Source: Paracidovorax sp031843945 (GTDB lineage Bacteria > Pseudomonadota > Gammaproteobacteria > Burkholderiales > Burkholderiaceae_C). From it: DNA of 64,000 bases. Positions 50,034 to 59,309 of the stretch are shown here, piece by piece (positions within the stretch are counted from its first letter, which is position 1; each line of letters begins with the position of its first letter). A model generated the notes under the pieces. It saw only the letters and a program-made list of their open reading frames with translations. It did no database searches and had not been told where the DNA came from. The stretch lies in assembly GCF_031843945.1 (NCBI RefSeq), contig NZ_JAVTJJ010000001.1, forward strand, positions 1 to 64,000, in the 5' to 3' direction. Both the position numbers and the translations under genes were made by a program.

Positions 50034-52463
50034 ATGGCCTCTGCCGCATTTCACGATCGAAACGCCTTTCGCATCTGCGTGGCGCATGCCGTGCGGGACG
50101 GGGCGCAGGCGCTTGAGCAAGCCATTGCCGACCTGTGCGGCGTGCTGTCGCATGACGAGTCGACCGCTCGGGACATGCGTGAGCGCGACCGCATCGGCGA
50201 TGCCCTGCGGCTTTTGCGTCTGCAGGAGCCCACGCTGGTGCAGGCCTATCCTACGGCGTTGATGGAGTACTTCGCCGGCACGCCCCTGGGTCAGCGGCCG
50301 GGGTCCACGGCGCATGGCCCGGCCTCGACCGCGAGCGTGGATTTCGAATGGGACGCGCTCACCCTGATGGACGACGCCCATGTGCAGGCCCAGGTAGAAC
50401 TCTCGCGTGCGCAGCAACTGGTGGCGCATGCCACCGAAGCCCCGCTGGCCGATCTGGACACCCTGATGAGTGCCGCGCAAGGCCTGACCCGCGTGCAGCC
50501 CGAGCGCAACCCGTTGCGGCCCGAGAACTTCCTGCGCGCGCTGCAGCAGATCGTGAACGACGCCGGTGTGGCCGAGGCCTCGCGCCAGCTCTGGATGCGG
50601 CATCTGCCCGATCTGCTGGGCCGGCGGCTGGTGGGCACCTACCAGCGCGCGGCCGACCGGCTGCGCACCGATGGCGTGCGGCCAGTCAGCTATGGCGTGG
50701 CTGCCGGCGCGGGCCGGGGAGGTTCGGCCCACCGTTCTGCCGATGAGTCTTTGCGCGGTGCCGTGCATGGCTCCACGCGGGGCATCCTCAGAACCCGCTC
50801 CGGCCTGGACGAGCGCGCCGGCGTCGCTTCCGACTTCTCGGGCTTTGGCGCCACCTCGCTGCAGGGCGTGTCGTCCACCTTTGGCGTTCCGCTGGCGGCC
50901 GATGCCGAAGAGGCGCTGCTGACCGTCGCGATGCTGCGGCAGATGCTCGCAGGCGGCGTGATGGCGCCAGCGGCCGGTGGCCCGGCTGGCGTGCCATCAG
51001 GAGGCCGCGCTGCCCTTGGTGCGCCCACGGGCGACATCCACCGTGCGGCGGCCGAGGCGATGGATGACATCTCTCAGCTCGAGCGCATCGTGGGTCGCCT
51101 GTCTGGCGGCGTTTCCCAAGCGGCTCCGCTGCCTGTGCAGGGCGCAGGCAGCCACAGCGGATACCTGCATGGGCAGCGCGTGATGGTGCCGGTGTCCGCC
51201 GCTGCACCCGGTGGCGCCACAGCCCAGCCGCCTGGCTTGGCTTCCATCGACCCCGAGGCCATCGCCGACCAGCAGGCCGAGGCCGATGCGGTGGTCGCAG
51301 ACATGATGCGGCACATCGCCCGCGAAGAACGCATGCTGCCGGCCGTGCGCCGCGCGCTGCCGCGCATTGAGCCCGCCATCCGCCAGATCGCGCGAAGAGA
51401 GCCCGCTTTTTTCACCGACGAGCGGCACCCCGCGCGGCGACTGCTGGACGAACTCACCGAGCGCAGCCTGGCCTACAGCGCTGAAGACGCGCCTGGTTTC
51501 ACGCGCTACATGCGGCTGCTCAACGGCGCGGTCAAGCACCTGAATGCCACCGAGATCCGCGACGTGAAGCCGTTCGAGGCCGTGCTGCGCGCGCTCTACA
51601 AGGCCTGGGACGCGCTGGCCCGCGAGTCCGAAGCCCAGCGCCAGGAAGGCGATGCCGCGCTGCTGCGTGCGGAGCAGCGTGCGCTGCTGGCGCAGGGCGT
51701 GGCCAGCGACGTTCGGCGCATGCCCGGTGCGGCGCAGATTCCGGCCGACCTGATGGCCTTTGCCACCGGGCCCTGGGCCGAGGTGGTGGCCCAGTCGCAG
51801 ATGCGCGAGCCCGGCGAGCCCGGGGGCGATCCGGCCGACTACCTGGCGCTGATACCCGTGCTGCTGACCTGCGCGCAACCCGAACTGCTGCGCGAAGAGC
51901 CCGACCGGCTGGCGCGCGCCATTGCCGATTTGCTGCCTACCGTGCGCGAAGGGCTGCTGAGCATCGATCACCCGGAAAAGAAGATCAACGAAGTGCTGGA
52001 GCGGCTGGTCGCCCTGCACCAGACCGCGGTGGGAACAGCCGCGGCGTTGGCACCTGAGCGCATCGCCGAGCCTGTCGAAGAGCCCGCAGCTGAGCCGGCG
52101 CTGCCACCCGTTGACGAGCCGGCCGGCGACGAGTTGCCCGATGGCCCAGATGCGGCCACGGCGTCAGAGCAAGAGGTCATGTCCCTGACTGCAGAAGCCG
52201 CGGCTCCTGCAGATCCAGACACCTTGACCGAGCCTGCACCCGCACCACTTACAGCACCGGACGACTATGTCGTAGGCCAGTGGATCGAGCTGAGCCGTGA
52301 CCATCAGATCGTGCGCACGCAACTCACCTGGTGCAGCCCCAATCGCACGCTGTTTCTCTTCACCGCCACCGACGGCAGCACGCAGTCGATGACGCGCCGC
52401 ATGCGCGACCGGCTGGCGGCGGACGGCGCGCTGCGCACCATTGACCCGCCTTCTGGCCGCTAA
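50034..52463 (+). CDS. DUF1631 family protein
   Basis: An 809-residue protein matching the DUF1631 family of betaproteobacteria and gammaproteobacteria. It is a mostly helical N-terminal and central region with an acidic, Pro/Ala-rich linker (about 680-735). The small C-terminal domain (YVVGQWIEL ... RTQLTWCSPNRTLFLFT) resembles a PilZ-like barrel. Function is not established; the C-terminal fold hints at nucleotide sensing. Soluble, and located 75 bp after ettA. Confidence 0.88.
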   Translation: MASAAFHDRNAFRICVAHAVRDGAQALEQAIADLCGVLSHDESTARDMRERDRIGDALRLLRLQEPTLVQAYPTALMEYFAGTPLGQRPGSTAHGPASTASVDFEWDALTLMDDAHVQAQVELSRAQQLVAHATEAPLADLDTLMSAAQGLTRVQPERNPLRPENFLRALQQIVNDAGVAEASRQLWMRHLPDLLGRRLVGTYQRAADRLRTDGVRPVSYGVAAGAGRGGSAHRSADESLRGAVHGSTRGILRTRSGLDERAGVASDFSGFGATSLQGVSSTFGVPLAADAEEALLTVAMLRQMLAGGVMAPAAGGPAGVPSGGRAALGAPTGDIHRAAAEAMDDISQLERIVGRLSGGVSQAAPLPVQGAGSHSGYLHGQRVMVPVSAAAPGGATAQPPGLASIDPEAIADQQAEADAVVADMMRHIAREERMLPAVRRALPRIEPAIRQIARREPAFFTDERHPARRLLDELTERSLAYSAEDAPGFTRYMRLLNGAVKHLNATEIRDVKPFEAVLRALYKAWDALARESEAQRQEGDAALLRAEQRALLAQGVASDVRRMPGAAQIPADLMAFATGPWAEVVAQSQMREPGEPGGDPADYLALIPVLLTCAQPELLREEPDRLARAIADLLPTVREGLLSIDHPEKKINEVLERLVALHQTAVGTAAALAPERIAEPVEEPAAEPALPPVDEPAGDELPDGPDAATASEQEVMSLTAEAAAPADPDTLTEPAPAPLTAPDDYVVGQWIELSRDHQIVRTQLTWCSPNRTLFLFTATDGSTQSMTRRMRDRLAADGALRTIDPPSGR

Positions 52464-52484
52464 ACGCGAAGCGGAAGATTCGGT

Positions 52485-52551
52485 TAATTGCTATTTATTT
52501 GATAGCTACAAGCGCTTGATGGATAAGCGCTAGAGGCCAATTTGGCTTAAA
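52485..52551 (+). repeat. dispersed palindromic repeat, copy 3
   Basis: TAATTGCTATTTATTTGATA ... GGATAAGCGCTAGAGGCC then AATTTGGCTTAAAT, nearly identical to copy 2 in its core. It sits between the convergent DUF1631 and TAXI genes. Confidence 0.85.
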
Positions 52552-52579
52552 TCCTGCGGGCTGGGCCATCCACCCCGCG

Positions 52580-53941
52580 TCAAGCCGCCTGCACCGGCCG
52601 CAACTTGCGCCGCACCAGGTGGATGTGATTGCGCAGGGCATACAACTCTTCGGCATACGACAGCGGCACGCTCACCTTTTCCACCTGCGATTCCAGCCGG
52701 TCCAGCTGCGCGCGCAGCGCATCCGGCGCGGTCTGGCCCACTTCCATTTCGTCCTCGATCTCGCGCAGCCGGCCGTACCAGCGGAACACGCGCGACCGCA
52801 CGCGGAACTGGTAGAGCGGCGGCACGATGCGCGACAGCGGCAGCATCGCAGCCAGCAGGACGCCCAGCACCAGCCACATGCGTTCGATCAGGTTGGCGAT
52901 CCAGAACGGCAGGTAGCGCTGCAGCAGCGGGGGCGAGCCGTTGATGGCGCGGTCGCCCTCGGCGGCAATGGGCAACTCGCTGTTGCGCGTGTTCGGAAAT
53001 TCCCGCGCCCGGTTGAACCAGCCGGCCGCGCCGTGCAGCGTCTGCGCGTTCTGCGCAAACAGCTGCAGCAGCGCCGGGTGCGTGCCCTCGCGCGCCAGCA
53101 GCGACGTGGTGGACGCCACCAGCCGCACGTCGGCCGCCGGCACGTTGGCGGCCAGGTCCACCACGCCACGCGGCAGCGTCACGGGCGTGAGGAACGGAAA
53201 GCGCCGGCCATAGGCCTCGTTCTGCCCGAAGCTCATCAGCCGCACGCCGGGCGTTTGCAGCAGCATCTGAACCATCAGCGATTCGGGGGCCGATGCAAAC
53301 ACCAGCGCATCGAGTCGGCCGGCCAGAAACTCCACCGTCGCGGGCGTCTGGCCCAGTTGCGTGCGCTGCACTTCGGCGGGCTCGACGCGGTTGGCCTCCA
53401 GCAGTTTGTCGACCAGCGTTGGCACGCCGCTGCCCGGTGTGCCCACGTTCACGCGCAGGCCGCGCAGCTGCGCCAGGCTGGTCAGCCGGCCGGCCGGCAC
53501 CACGCGCCGGGCGGCGTCTTCGCGATAGAAGAGCCAGATCGGCTCGACGAACAGGCTGCCCAATGATTCCAGCGCTTCGCTGTCTTCGGGACGCAGCTCG
53601 CCGGTGCCACCTTGCACGAAGGCCACGTCGGCCTCGCCGCCCCGCAGCAACTGCAGGTTGGCCGAAGAGCCCTCGCTTTCCTGCAGCACCACCTCGATGC
53701 CTTCGACCGCCAGCGCCTTCTGGTAGCGCTGGCCAAACTCGGCGTAGGCGCTTTGCGCCGGCCCGGTCGCCAGCGTCACGCGCCGGGGCGGGTTGGGCTG
53801 CAGCCACCAGTAGGCCAGCGCCACCAGCCCTACGGCGAGGAACGCGAGCGGGCCGGCGGACAGCAGCAAATCGCGCACGTTCAACAAGGCCGTGCGCACG
53901 CGGCGGGCCGCGGTGCGCGAGCGGGCGGCAATGGCGTTCAT
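52580..53941 (-). CDS. TAXI-family solute-binding protein with membrane anchors
   Basis: A 453-residue protein: N-terminal transmembrane helix (about 28-47), a TAXI/TRAP periplasmic binding domain (RRVTLATGPAQSAYAEFGQR; DVAFVQGGTGE; GTPGSGVPTL), then a second membrane helix (about 345-370) and a cytoplasmic coiled coil. The C-terminal anchor and coil are unusual for a plain binding protein and suggest signalling or complex assembly. No TRAP permease nearby. It overlaps the P1 peptidase gene by four bases. Confidence 0.88.
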   Translation of the reverse strand: MNAIAARSRTAARRVRTALLNVRDLLLSAGPLAFLAVGLVALAYWWLQPNPPRRVTLATGPAQSAYAEFGQRYQKALAVEGIEVVLQESEGSSANLQLLRGGEADVAFVQGGTGELRPEDSEALESLGSLFVEPIWLFYREDAARRVVPAGRLTSLAQLRGLRVNVGTPGSGVPTLVDKLLEANRVEPAEVQRTQLGQTPATVEFLAGRLDALVFASAPESLMVQMLLQTPGVRLMSFGQNEAYGRRFPFLTPVTLPRGVVDLAANVPAADVRLVASTTSLLAREGTHPALLQLFAQNAQTLHGAAGWFNRAREFPNTRNSELPIAAEGDRAINGSPPLLQRYLPFWIANLIERMWLVLGVLLAAMLPLSRIVPPLYQFRVRSRVFRWYGRLREIEDEMEVGQTAPDALRAQLDRLESQVEKVSVPLSYAEELYALRNHIHLVRRKLRPVQAA

Positions 53942-54957
53942 CGTGCCACCTCCTGGCGCCAATCGGCCAGTGCCGGCAGATGCAGACCCTCCGCCGTGGT
54001 GATCGACCGCGCGGCCTGCACTGCGCGCAAGGTAGCGCGGGCCGTCACCTCGGCCGCCATCGTGGCCAGCAACATCATGCCGAGCGTGCGGCCCGCCAGG
54101 CCCGTGCCCAGGGTGAACAGCGTGTCGCCGTCAGAGAGCGTATGCACCGGGTTGATGGTGCGCGCCAGCCCGTCGTGCGCACACACGGCAAGGCGCCGCG
54201 CCTGCGCCTTGGTGATGACGGCGTCGGTCGCGATCACGCCGATGGTGGTGTTGGTGCCGGCCAGCAGCGTGTGCGGCACATCGCCCGCCAGCAGCGCGCG
54301 GCGGGCGTCGCGCAAGTGCCGGCCGTCCGAAGTGCGGGCGCCGGCTATCGGCAGGCCGGTGTCCGGGTCGACCACGTCGCCCACGGCATTGCAGGCGATG
54401 AGCGCGCCCACCGTCACGCCATCGACGGTGATCGACGCGCTGCCGATGCCGCCCTTCATGGCGTGCTGCATGCCAAAGAGCTTGCCCACGGCCGCGCCTG
54501 CGCCTGCGCCTACGTTGCCTTCGGCTGTGGTGCCGCGCGACGCAGCGGCGCAGGCCGCATAGCCCGCGGCGGCGTCGGGGCGGATGCGCGCGTCGCCCAC
54601 ATACAGGTCGAACAGCACGGCGGCTGGCACCAGCGGAATACGCCCCACGCCCACGTCGAAGCCCACACCGCGCTCTTCCAGCCAGCGCACCGCGCCGGTG
54701 GCGGCGTCGAGGCCGAAGGCGCTGCCGCCCGCCAGCACGACGGCGTGCACGCGGTCGACCAGGTGGGTGGGTTCCAGCAGATCGGTCTCGCGCGTGCCGG
54801 GCGCGGCGCCGCGCACATCCACGCCACCCACGGCGCCAGCGGGCGCGATGACCACGCTGCAGCCGGTGGGGCGCCGGGTGTCGGTGAAATGGCCGACTTC
54901 GATGCCGGCGACGCGGGTGATGGAGCCGGGGTCGGCTGAAGCAAGAGACGAAGGCAT
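53938..54957 (-). CDS. P1-family (DmpA-like) peptidase
   Basis: A 339-residue Ntn-like hydrolase of the DmpA/P1 family, which undergoes self-cleavage. The expected cleavage region with the nucleophilic threonine or serine lies in ALLAGDVPHTLLAGTNTTIG (about residues 217-236), and VLAGGSAFGLDAATGA is a family motif. Substrates are N-terminal amino acids of small peptides. ATG 54957 has a poor Shine-Dalgarno. It is coupled to the TAXI gene by overlap. Confidence 0.9.
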   Translation of the reverse strand: MPSSLASADPGSITRVAGIEVGHFTDTRRPTGCSVVIAPAGAVGGVDVRGAAPGTRETDLLEPTHLVDRVHAVVLAGGSAFGLDAATGAVRWLEERGVGFDVGVGRIPLVPAAVLFDLYVGDARIRPDAAAGYAACAAASRGTTAEGNVGAGAGAAVGKLFGMQHAMKGGIGSASITVDGVTVGALIACNAVGDVVDPDTGLPIAGARTSDGRHLRDARRALLAGDVPHTLLAGTNTTIGVIATDAVITKAQARRLAVCAHDGLARTINPVHTLSDGDTLFTLGTGLAGRTLGMMLLATMAAEVTARATLRAVQAARSITTAEGLHLPALADWRQEVAR

Positions 54958-55103
54958 GCGGGGGGCGATCAGGCGCGAACGGGCGAGGGCGCCACGATAG
55001 CGCAAGACGGTCCGCGAGCTCTGCGGCCTTTGCCGGCGTTGCAGGCTCTATGGCCGCAGTGCCTTCAGCTCACCGGCGCGAAGGGCGCCGGTGAGTCAAG
55101 GCG

Positions 55104-55340
55104 TCACGCCGTCACCCAGATCTTGCGCACGGTCTCGATGGTGCGCCAGGTGCCGACATAGCCGGGCTTGAGGATGAAGCTGTCGCCGGCCTTGAAGATC
55201 TGCGGCGCGTGGCCGTTCTCGGTGATTTCCACCAGGCCCGAGAGGATGTGGCAGAACTCCCAGGTTTCGCCCTTGATGGAGTGGTTCAGGCCCGGTGTGG
55301 CTTCCCAGACGCCACGAGCAAACGTGACATGGCGAAGCAT
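55104..55340 (-). CDS. cupin domain protein, probably shortened at the N-terminus
   Basis: From ATG 55340 a 78-residue cupin_3/DUF861-like domain: GVWEATPG, WEFCHILSGLVEITENG, AGDSFILKPGYVGTWRTIE. The usual 25-35 residue N-terminal strand region is missing or replaced by unrelated frame sequence up to 55424. It may be 5'-truncated or have a non-standard start. A small-molecule-binding or enzyme role is possible. Confidence 0.7.
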   Translation of the reverse strand: MLRHVTFARGVWEATPGLNHSIKGETWEFCHILSGLVEITENGHAPQIFKAGDSFILKPGYVGTWRTIETVRKIWVTA

Positions 55341-55475
55341 CCTGCAAGTGAATTTTGACCCTGCAGATGCTAGGACGACCGCTGGCCGCGCAGGTGCCGA
55401 AAACGCCCGCGCCAACCGCCGCAAATGTGCGAATTGGCGGAGCTGCGCAGCGCAATCTGCGGTCAGGAACTCGCG

Positions 55476-55841
55476 TCAGGGCTTGGCGGGCTTGATGCGG
55501 CTGGCGACGAAGCCGCCTGTATCGCGCTCGGCCAGAAAGCGAACGCGCAGGCCGGGGGCGAGCGGCACATCGGTAGGCTCCTTCACGCGGAACACCATGG
55601 TCATGGGCGGCATGTCCAGGTTCTTCAGCTCGCCATGGCGCAGCGTGAGGCGGGAGGTGGCCGCGTCCCAGCGCACGACCTCGGCATCGCTCAATGCAGC
55701 TGCGTCGGTGGCTGGCGCATCGGGCGCTGCGGCGTGGTGGTCATGCGACGCGGCCGGTGCGCCGGTTTGCGCGTGCAGCGGCGCGGTGGCGGCCAAGGGC
55801 ACCAGCAGGGCCAGCGAGAGGAGTGTGCGCAGCGCTTTCAT
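55476..55841 (-). CDS. CusF-like periplasmic copper-binding protein
   Basis: A 121-residue exported protein: signal peptide to about residue 25, a HDHHAA segment, then the CusF/Cu_bind fold LTLRHGELKNLDMPPMTMVFRV with the copper ligands His and Met (MPPMTM). It binds Cu(I)/Ag(I) in the periplasm. It overlaps the DUF411 gene by four bases (ATGA) and forms the end of the copper cluster. Confidence 0.92.
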   Translation of the reverse strand: MKALRTLLSLALLVPLAATAPLHAQTGAPAASHDHHAAAPDAPATDAAALSDAEVVRWDAATSRLTLRHGELKNLDMPPMTMVFRVKEPTDVPLAPGLRVRFLAERDTGGFVASRIKPAKP

Positions 55842-56362
55842 GCGGGGGCCTTCGGTTGTTGGTGGTGGCGGCTGAACACGGTGGTGCTGCCGTTGCGGGC
55901 GACCAGCAGCACTTCGAACGGGTCGCGCCGGCCGCCGTAGATGGCGCCGTCCATGCCGGGCGAGCCCACAGGCATGCCGGGCACGGCCAGGCCCAGGGCC
56001 TGGGGCTTGTCGCGCAGCAGGCGCTGCACGTCGGCGGCGGGCACGTGGCCTTCGACCAGATAGCCGCCGACCAGCGCGGTGTGGCAAGAGCCCAGCTTCT
56101 GCGGCAGGTCCAGGCGGGTGCGCACTGCGGCGTTGCCGCTGTCATGCACCGTGGCCTGAAAGCCGTGCGCCTGCATGTGGTCGACCCAGTCCTGGCAGCA
56201 GCCGCAGCCGGGGTCTTTCCAGACTTCGATGGCGGTTGCGCCGGGGGCGGCCGCCTTGGCCGCGTGCGCCATGCCGGGCAGGGTGACGGCCGTCGCGGCA
56301 GCAAACGCCCTATGCAGCCAGGTGCGGCGGGTGGCCGTGGGGCGGGGTGGTGATGACGTCAT
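55838..56362 (-). CDS. DUF411 metal-binding protein
   Basis: A 174-residue periplasmic protein with a Tat-like start (TRRTWLHRAF) and the DUF411 signature VWKDPGCGCCQDWVDHM, then VPGMPVGSPGM. Members accompany copper resistance genes and are thought to bind or carry copper. It starts an overlapping pair with the CusF-like gene. Confidence 0.92.
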   Translation of the reverse strand: MTSSPPRPTATRRTWLHRAFAAATAVTLPGMAHAAKAAAPGATAIEVWKDPGCGCCQDWVDHMQAHGFQATVHDSGNAAVRTRLDLPQKLGSCHTALVGGYLVEGHVPAADVQRLLRDKPQALGLAVPGMPVGSPGMDGAIYGGRRDPFEVLLVARNGSTTVFSRHHQQPKAPA

Positions 56363-56410
56363 GCAATGTCCTCTCTGCGGTAAGAGTTAGCGAGTAAAAA
56401 TAATGATGAA

Positions 56411-56464
56411 ATAGGCCTCTAGCGCTTATGAATAAAGCGCTGGCAGCTATTAATTTAGTAGTAA
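56411..56464 (-). repeat. dispersed palindromic repeat, copy 4
   Basis: AGGCCTCTAGCGCTTATGAA then TAAAGCGCTGGCAGCTATTA. It lies between the multicopper oxidase and DUF411 genes, splitting the copper cluster. Confidence 0.85.
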
Positions 56465-56479
56465 ATGCATGGGGCCAGG

Positions 56480-57874
56480 TCAATGCCCTTCATGCCCTGC
56501 GCCGGGCTTGCGCACCCGCGCAGCGCCGTCGCCGGCACCAGGGGGTGGCATGCCGGCAGGGCGTTCCGGGGCCGGCATCGCAGCGGCTTCGCCCTGCCAT
56601 TCCCAGGCGCGGGTGCCATGCGGCTGCACGTAATCGCCGGGGTCGCGCCAGTCGTTTTGTCTCAAGCCTTCGCGCACCTTCAGCACGCTGAACATGCCGC
56701 CCATCTCCAGCGGGCCATAAGGGCCGGTGCCGGTCATCATGGGATGGGTGTTTTCGGGCAGGGGCATTTCCATCGCGCCCATGTCGCCCATGCCGCGCTC
56801 GCCCATGGCCATGTAGTCGGGCACGATCTGCTGGATCTTGCCCACCAGGCCGCGGTGGTCCACGCCGATCATGGTGGGCACGTCGTGGCCCATGGCGCCC
56901 ATGGTGTGGTGGCTCTTGTGGCAGTGCACCGCCCAGTCGCCGGGCTCGTCGGCGATGAATTCGATCTGCCGCATCTGGCCCACGGCGACGTCGGTGGTCA
57001 CCTCGGGCCAGCGGGCGCTTTTCGGCACCGGGCCGCCGTCGGTGCCGGTCACCTCGAACTCGTGGCCGTGCACGTGGATGGGGTGGTTGGTCATCGTCAG
57101 GTTGCCCACGCGCAGCCGAACCCGGTCGCCGCGCCGGGCGACGAAGGGGTCGATTCCGGGGAACACGCGGCTGTTCCAGGCCCAGATGTTGAAGTCGGTC
57201 ATCTCGTTGATGCGTGGCGTGCGGGTGCCTGCCTCCACCGCGAAGGCGTTCAGCAAGAAGGCGTAGTCGCGGTCTGCCGTGGCGATGTGCGGGTGCGCGC
57301 CCTTGGGGTGCGTGATCCACAGGCCCATCAGGCCCATGGCCATCTGCACCATTTCGTCGGCGTGTGGGTGGTACATGAAGGTGCCGGCCCGGCGCGCGGT
57401 GAATTCATAGACGAAGGTCTTGCCCACGGGAATGGCGGGCTGGTTGAGCCCCGCCACGCCGTCCATGCCGTTGGGCAGGCGCTGGCCGTGCCAGTGCACG
57501 CTGGTGTGTTCGGGCAGGCGGTTGGTGACGAAGATGCGCACGCGGTCGCCTTCCACCACTTCGATGGTCGGGCCGGGGCTCTGGCCGTTGTAGCCCCACA
57601 GGTTGACGGTGAAGCCGGGCGCGAATTCGCGCACCACGGGTTCGGCGACGAGGTGGAATTCCTTCACGCCTGCGTTCATGCGCCAGGGCAGGCTCCAGCC
57701 GTTCAAGGTGACCACCGGGCGAAACGGCCGGCCGGTGGAAGGGGGCGGCGGCACGGCGGTGCCGGTGCCGCCATGCGTGGCGATCTCGGGCAAGGCGGCC
57801 AGCGCGCTGCGGCCGATGCTGGCGCCGGCCACGGCGGTGGCCGCGCCGGTAGCGAAGAAGTTGCGGCGGTTCAT
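56480..57874 (-). CDS. copA: copper-resistance multicopper oxidase
   Basis: A 464-residue multicopper oxidase with a Tat signal (MNRRNFFATGAATAVAGAS). Copper-binding motifs in order: SVHWHG, MYHPHADE, NHPIHVHGHEF and HCHKSHHTMGAMGHD. The Met/His-rich C-terminal region (GMGDMGAMEMP) suits copper binding. It oxidises Cu(I) to the less toxic Cu(II) in the periplasm. It is coupled to the TolC gene upstream with one base between. Shorter than classical CopA (about 600), so it may be a two-domain variant. Confidence 0.92.
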   Translation of the reverse strand: MNRRNFFATGAATAVAGASIGRSALAALPEIATHGGTGTAVPPPPSTGRPFRPVVTLNGWSLPWRMNAGVKEFHLVAEPVVREFAPGFTVNLWGYNGQSPGPTIEVVEGDRVRIFVTNRLPEHTSVHWHGQRLPNGMDGVAGLNQPAIPVGKTFVYEFTARRAGTFMYHPHADEMVQMAMGLMGLWITHPKGAHPHIATADRDYAFLLNAFAVEAGTRTPRINEMTDFNIWAWNSRVFPGIDPFVARRGDRVRLRVGNLTMTNHPIHVHGHEFEVTGTDGGPVPKSARWPEVTTDVAVGQMRQIEFIADEPGDWAVHCHKSHHTMGAMGHDVPTMIGVDHRGLVGKIQQIVPDYMAMGERGMGDMGAMEMPLPENTHPMMTGTGPYGPLEMGGMFSVLKVREGLRQNDWRDPGDYVQPHGTRAWEWQGEAAAMPAPERPAGMPPPGAGDGAARVRKPGAGHEGH

Positions 57875-57875
57875 G

Positions 57876-59309
57876 TCATTGCCCTGCGGATGTGGGAGAT
57901 GGGGAAGCGGCCTGGGCGGTCGCCGGGGCGTCGCCCGGCGATGCGGCCGTCACGGCGAACTGCAGCGCGGCGTCGGCCAGCCAGAAGTCGCGCTGGGCCT
58001 GCACGGCCTGCGCGACCGCGCCGGTGCTGGCACGCGCTTCGGCCAGCAAGTCCCACACGCTGGCGAGCATGCCGTTGTAGCGCAGCAGGGTCTCCTGCTG
58101 GATGAAGCTGCGCAGCGGCACCACTTCGGTCGTTTGCTGGTGCGCCACGTCCCACGCGGTGCGGTAGGCCAGCCAGCGCGTGCGCACGTCGGTGCGGGCC
58201 TGCAGCGCGGTGTGCTGCAGCTCGGCCGCGCTTTGCCGGGTGAGGGCCCGCGCCCGCGCGCTGGCGGCGCCGCCCCAGTCGAAGAGGGGCAGGGGCAGCT
58301 CCAGCTCCCAGCCGCGCTGTACGTCGCGCTGCCCGGTGGAGGGCCGCTCGGTGGTGGTGTTGCGGCTGTAGGCCAGGCCGATGTCGCCGAACACGCTGGC
58401 GATGCCGCTCGTGCCCTGCTGGTCGGCCACGCGATCCAGCGCCAGGCGCGCGGCGCGCACGTCCAGCCGCTCACGCAGGGCGCGCGCCTCCAGACCGTCC
58501 GCTGCCAATGGCTGCACAGGCAGGTCGGGCAGGCGCTCAGCCAGCGTGAAACGGGCTGAATCGCCCCACAGCCCAAGCATGCGGGCCAGTTGCTCGCGCG
58601 CGGTGGCCGCGGCCAGGCGGGCCTGCGCCAGCTGGGTGCGACTGTCGGCCAGCGCGGCCTGTTCGCGCGCCTGTTGCAGGCGGCTCCAGTTGCCGACGCG
58701 GGTCATGCGCCGGGCCAGCTCGGCGCCGGCCTCGGCTGCATCGTGCATGCGCTCATGCGCCGCCAGCACCTGCTGCGCGGCCACGGCCCGCACCCAGGCG
58801 CTGCGCGCATCGGTGGCCAGCCGCGCCACGTCCTGTGCGGCGGCCAGCGTGGACCGCTGCAGGGCCTGGGTCTGCCAGCGCGTGCGCCAGGGCAAGGTGA
58901 CGAGGTCGATCAAGCCGAACGAGAGCGTGCGTTCGATCTCGCGTTCGCTATGGCTGGTCAGGCCGCCAATGGCGAAGCTGGGGTTGGGCAGGGTGAGCGC
59001 GCGCACGCGGTCGGCGTCCTGCACGCCCAGTTGCGCCAGCCGCGACTGCAGGCCGGGGTTGTTCAAGAGGGCGATGCGCACGGCGGAGTCGGCGGTGAGG
59101 GGCTCGGCGAGCCAGCGCTGGATGGCGGCGTGAGCGTCGGCTTGCGCGGTGGCGTCCGGCGACGGCAGCGCGGCGCCGTTCACGCCAGCGGTGCGGCCTT
59201 GCGCTGCGGCTTGAACGTCGGCTTGCAAACCGTCGTGCGACACGCTGGCGCAGCCCGCCAGCAGCAGGGGGCACAGCAAGGCTGCGGCGAGGGATGGGCG
59301 CACGGTCAT
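57876..59309 (-). CDS. TolC-family outer membrane lipoprotein
   Basis: A 477-residue outer membrane efflux protein with lipoprotein signal LLLAGCAS (lipidated Cys about 19). It has duplicated coiled-coil halves rich in Ala/Arg/Leu. No RND pump or adaptor adjoins in the copper cluster, so it may act as an orphan channel or partner a distant pump; a CopB-like role in copper resistance is inferred. Its start overlaps the His-rich gene's stop by ATGA. Confidence 0.9.
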   Translation of the reverse strand: MTVRPSLAAALLCPLLLAGCASVSHDGLQADVQAAAQGRTAGVNGAALPSPDATAQADAHAAIQRWLAEPLTADSAVRIALLNNPGLQSRLAQLGVQDADRVRALTLPNPSFAIGGLTSHSEREIERTLSFGLIDLVTLPWRTRWQTQALQRSTLAAAQDVARLATDARSAWVRAVAAQQVLAAHERMHDAAEAGAELARRMTRVGNWSRLQQAREQAALADSRTQLAQARLAAATAREQLARMLGLWGDSARFTLAERLPDLPVQPLAADGLEARALRERLDVRAARLALDRVADQQGTSGIASVFGDIGLAYSRNTTTERPSTGQRDVQRGWELELPLPLFDWGGAASARARALTRQSAAELQHTALQARTDVRTRWLAYRTAWDVAHQQTTEVVPLRSFIQQETLLRYNGMLASVWDLLAEARASTGAVAQAVQAQRDFWLADAALQFAVTAASPGDAPATAQAASPSPTSAGQ

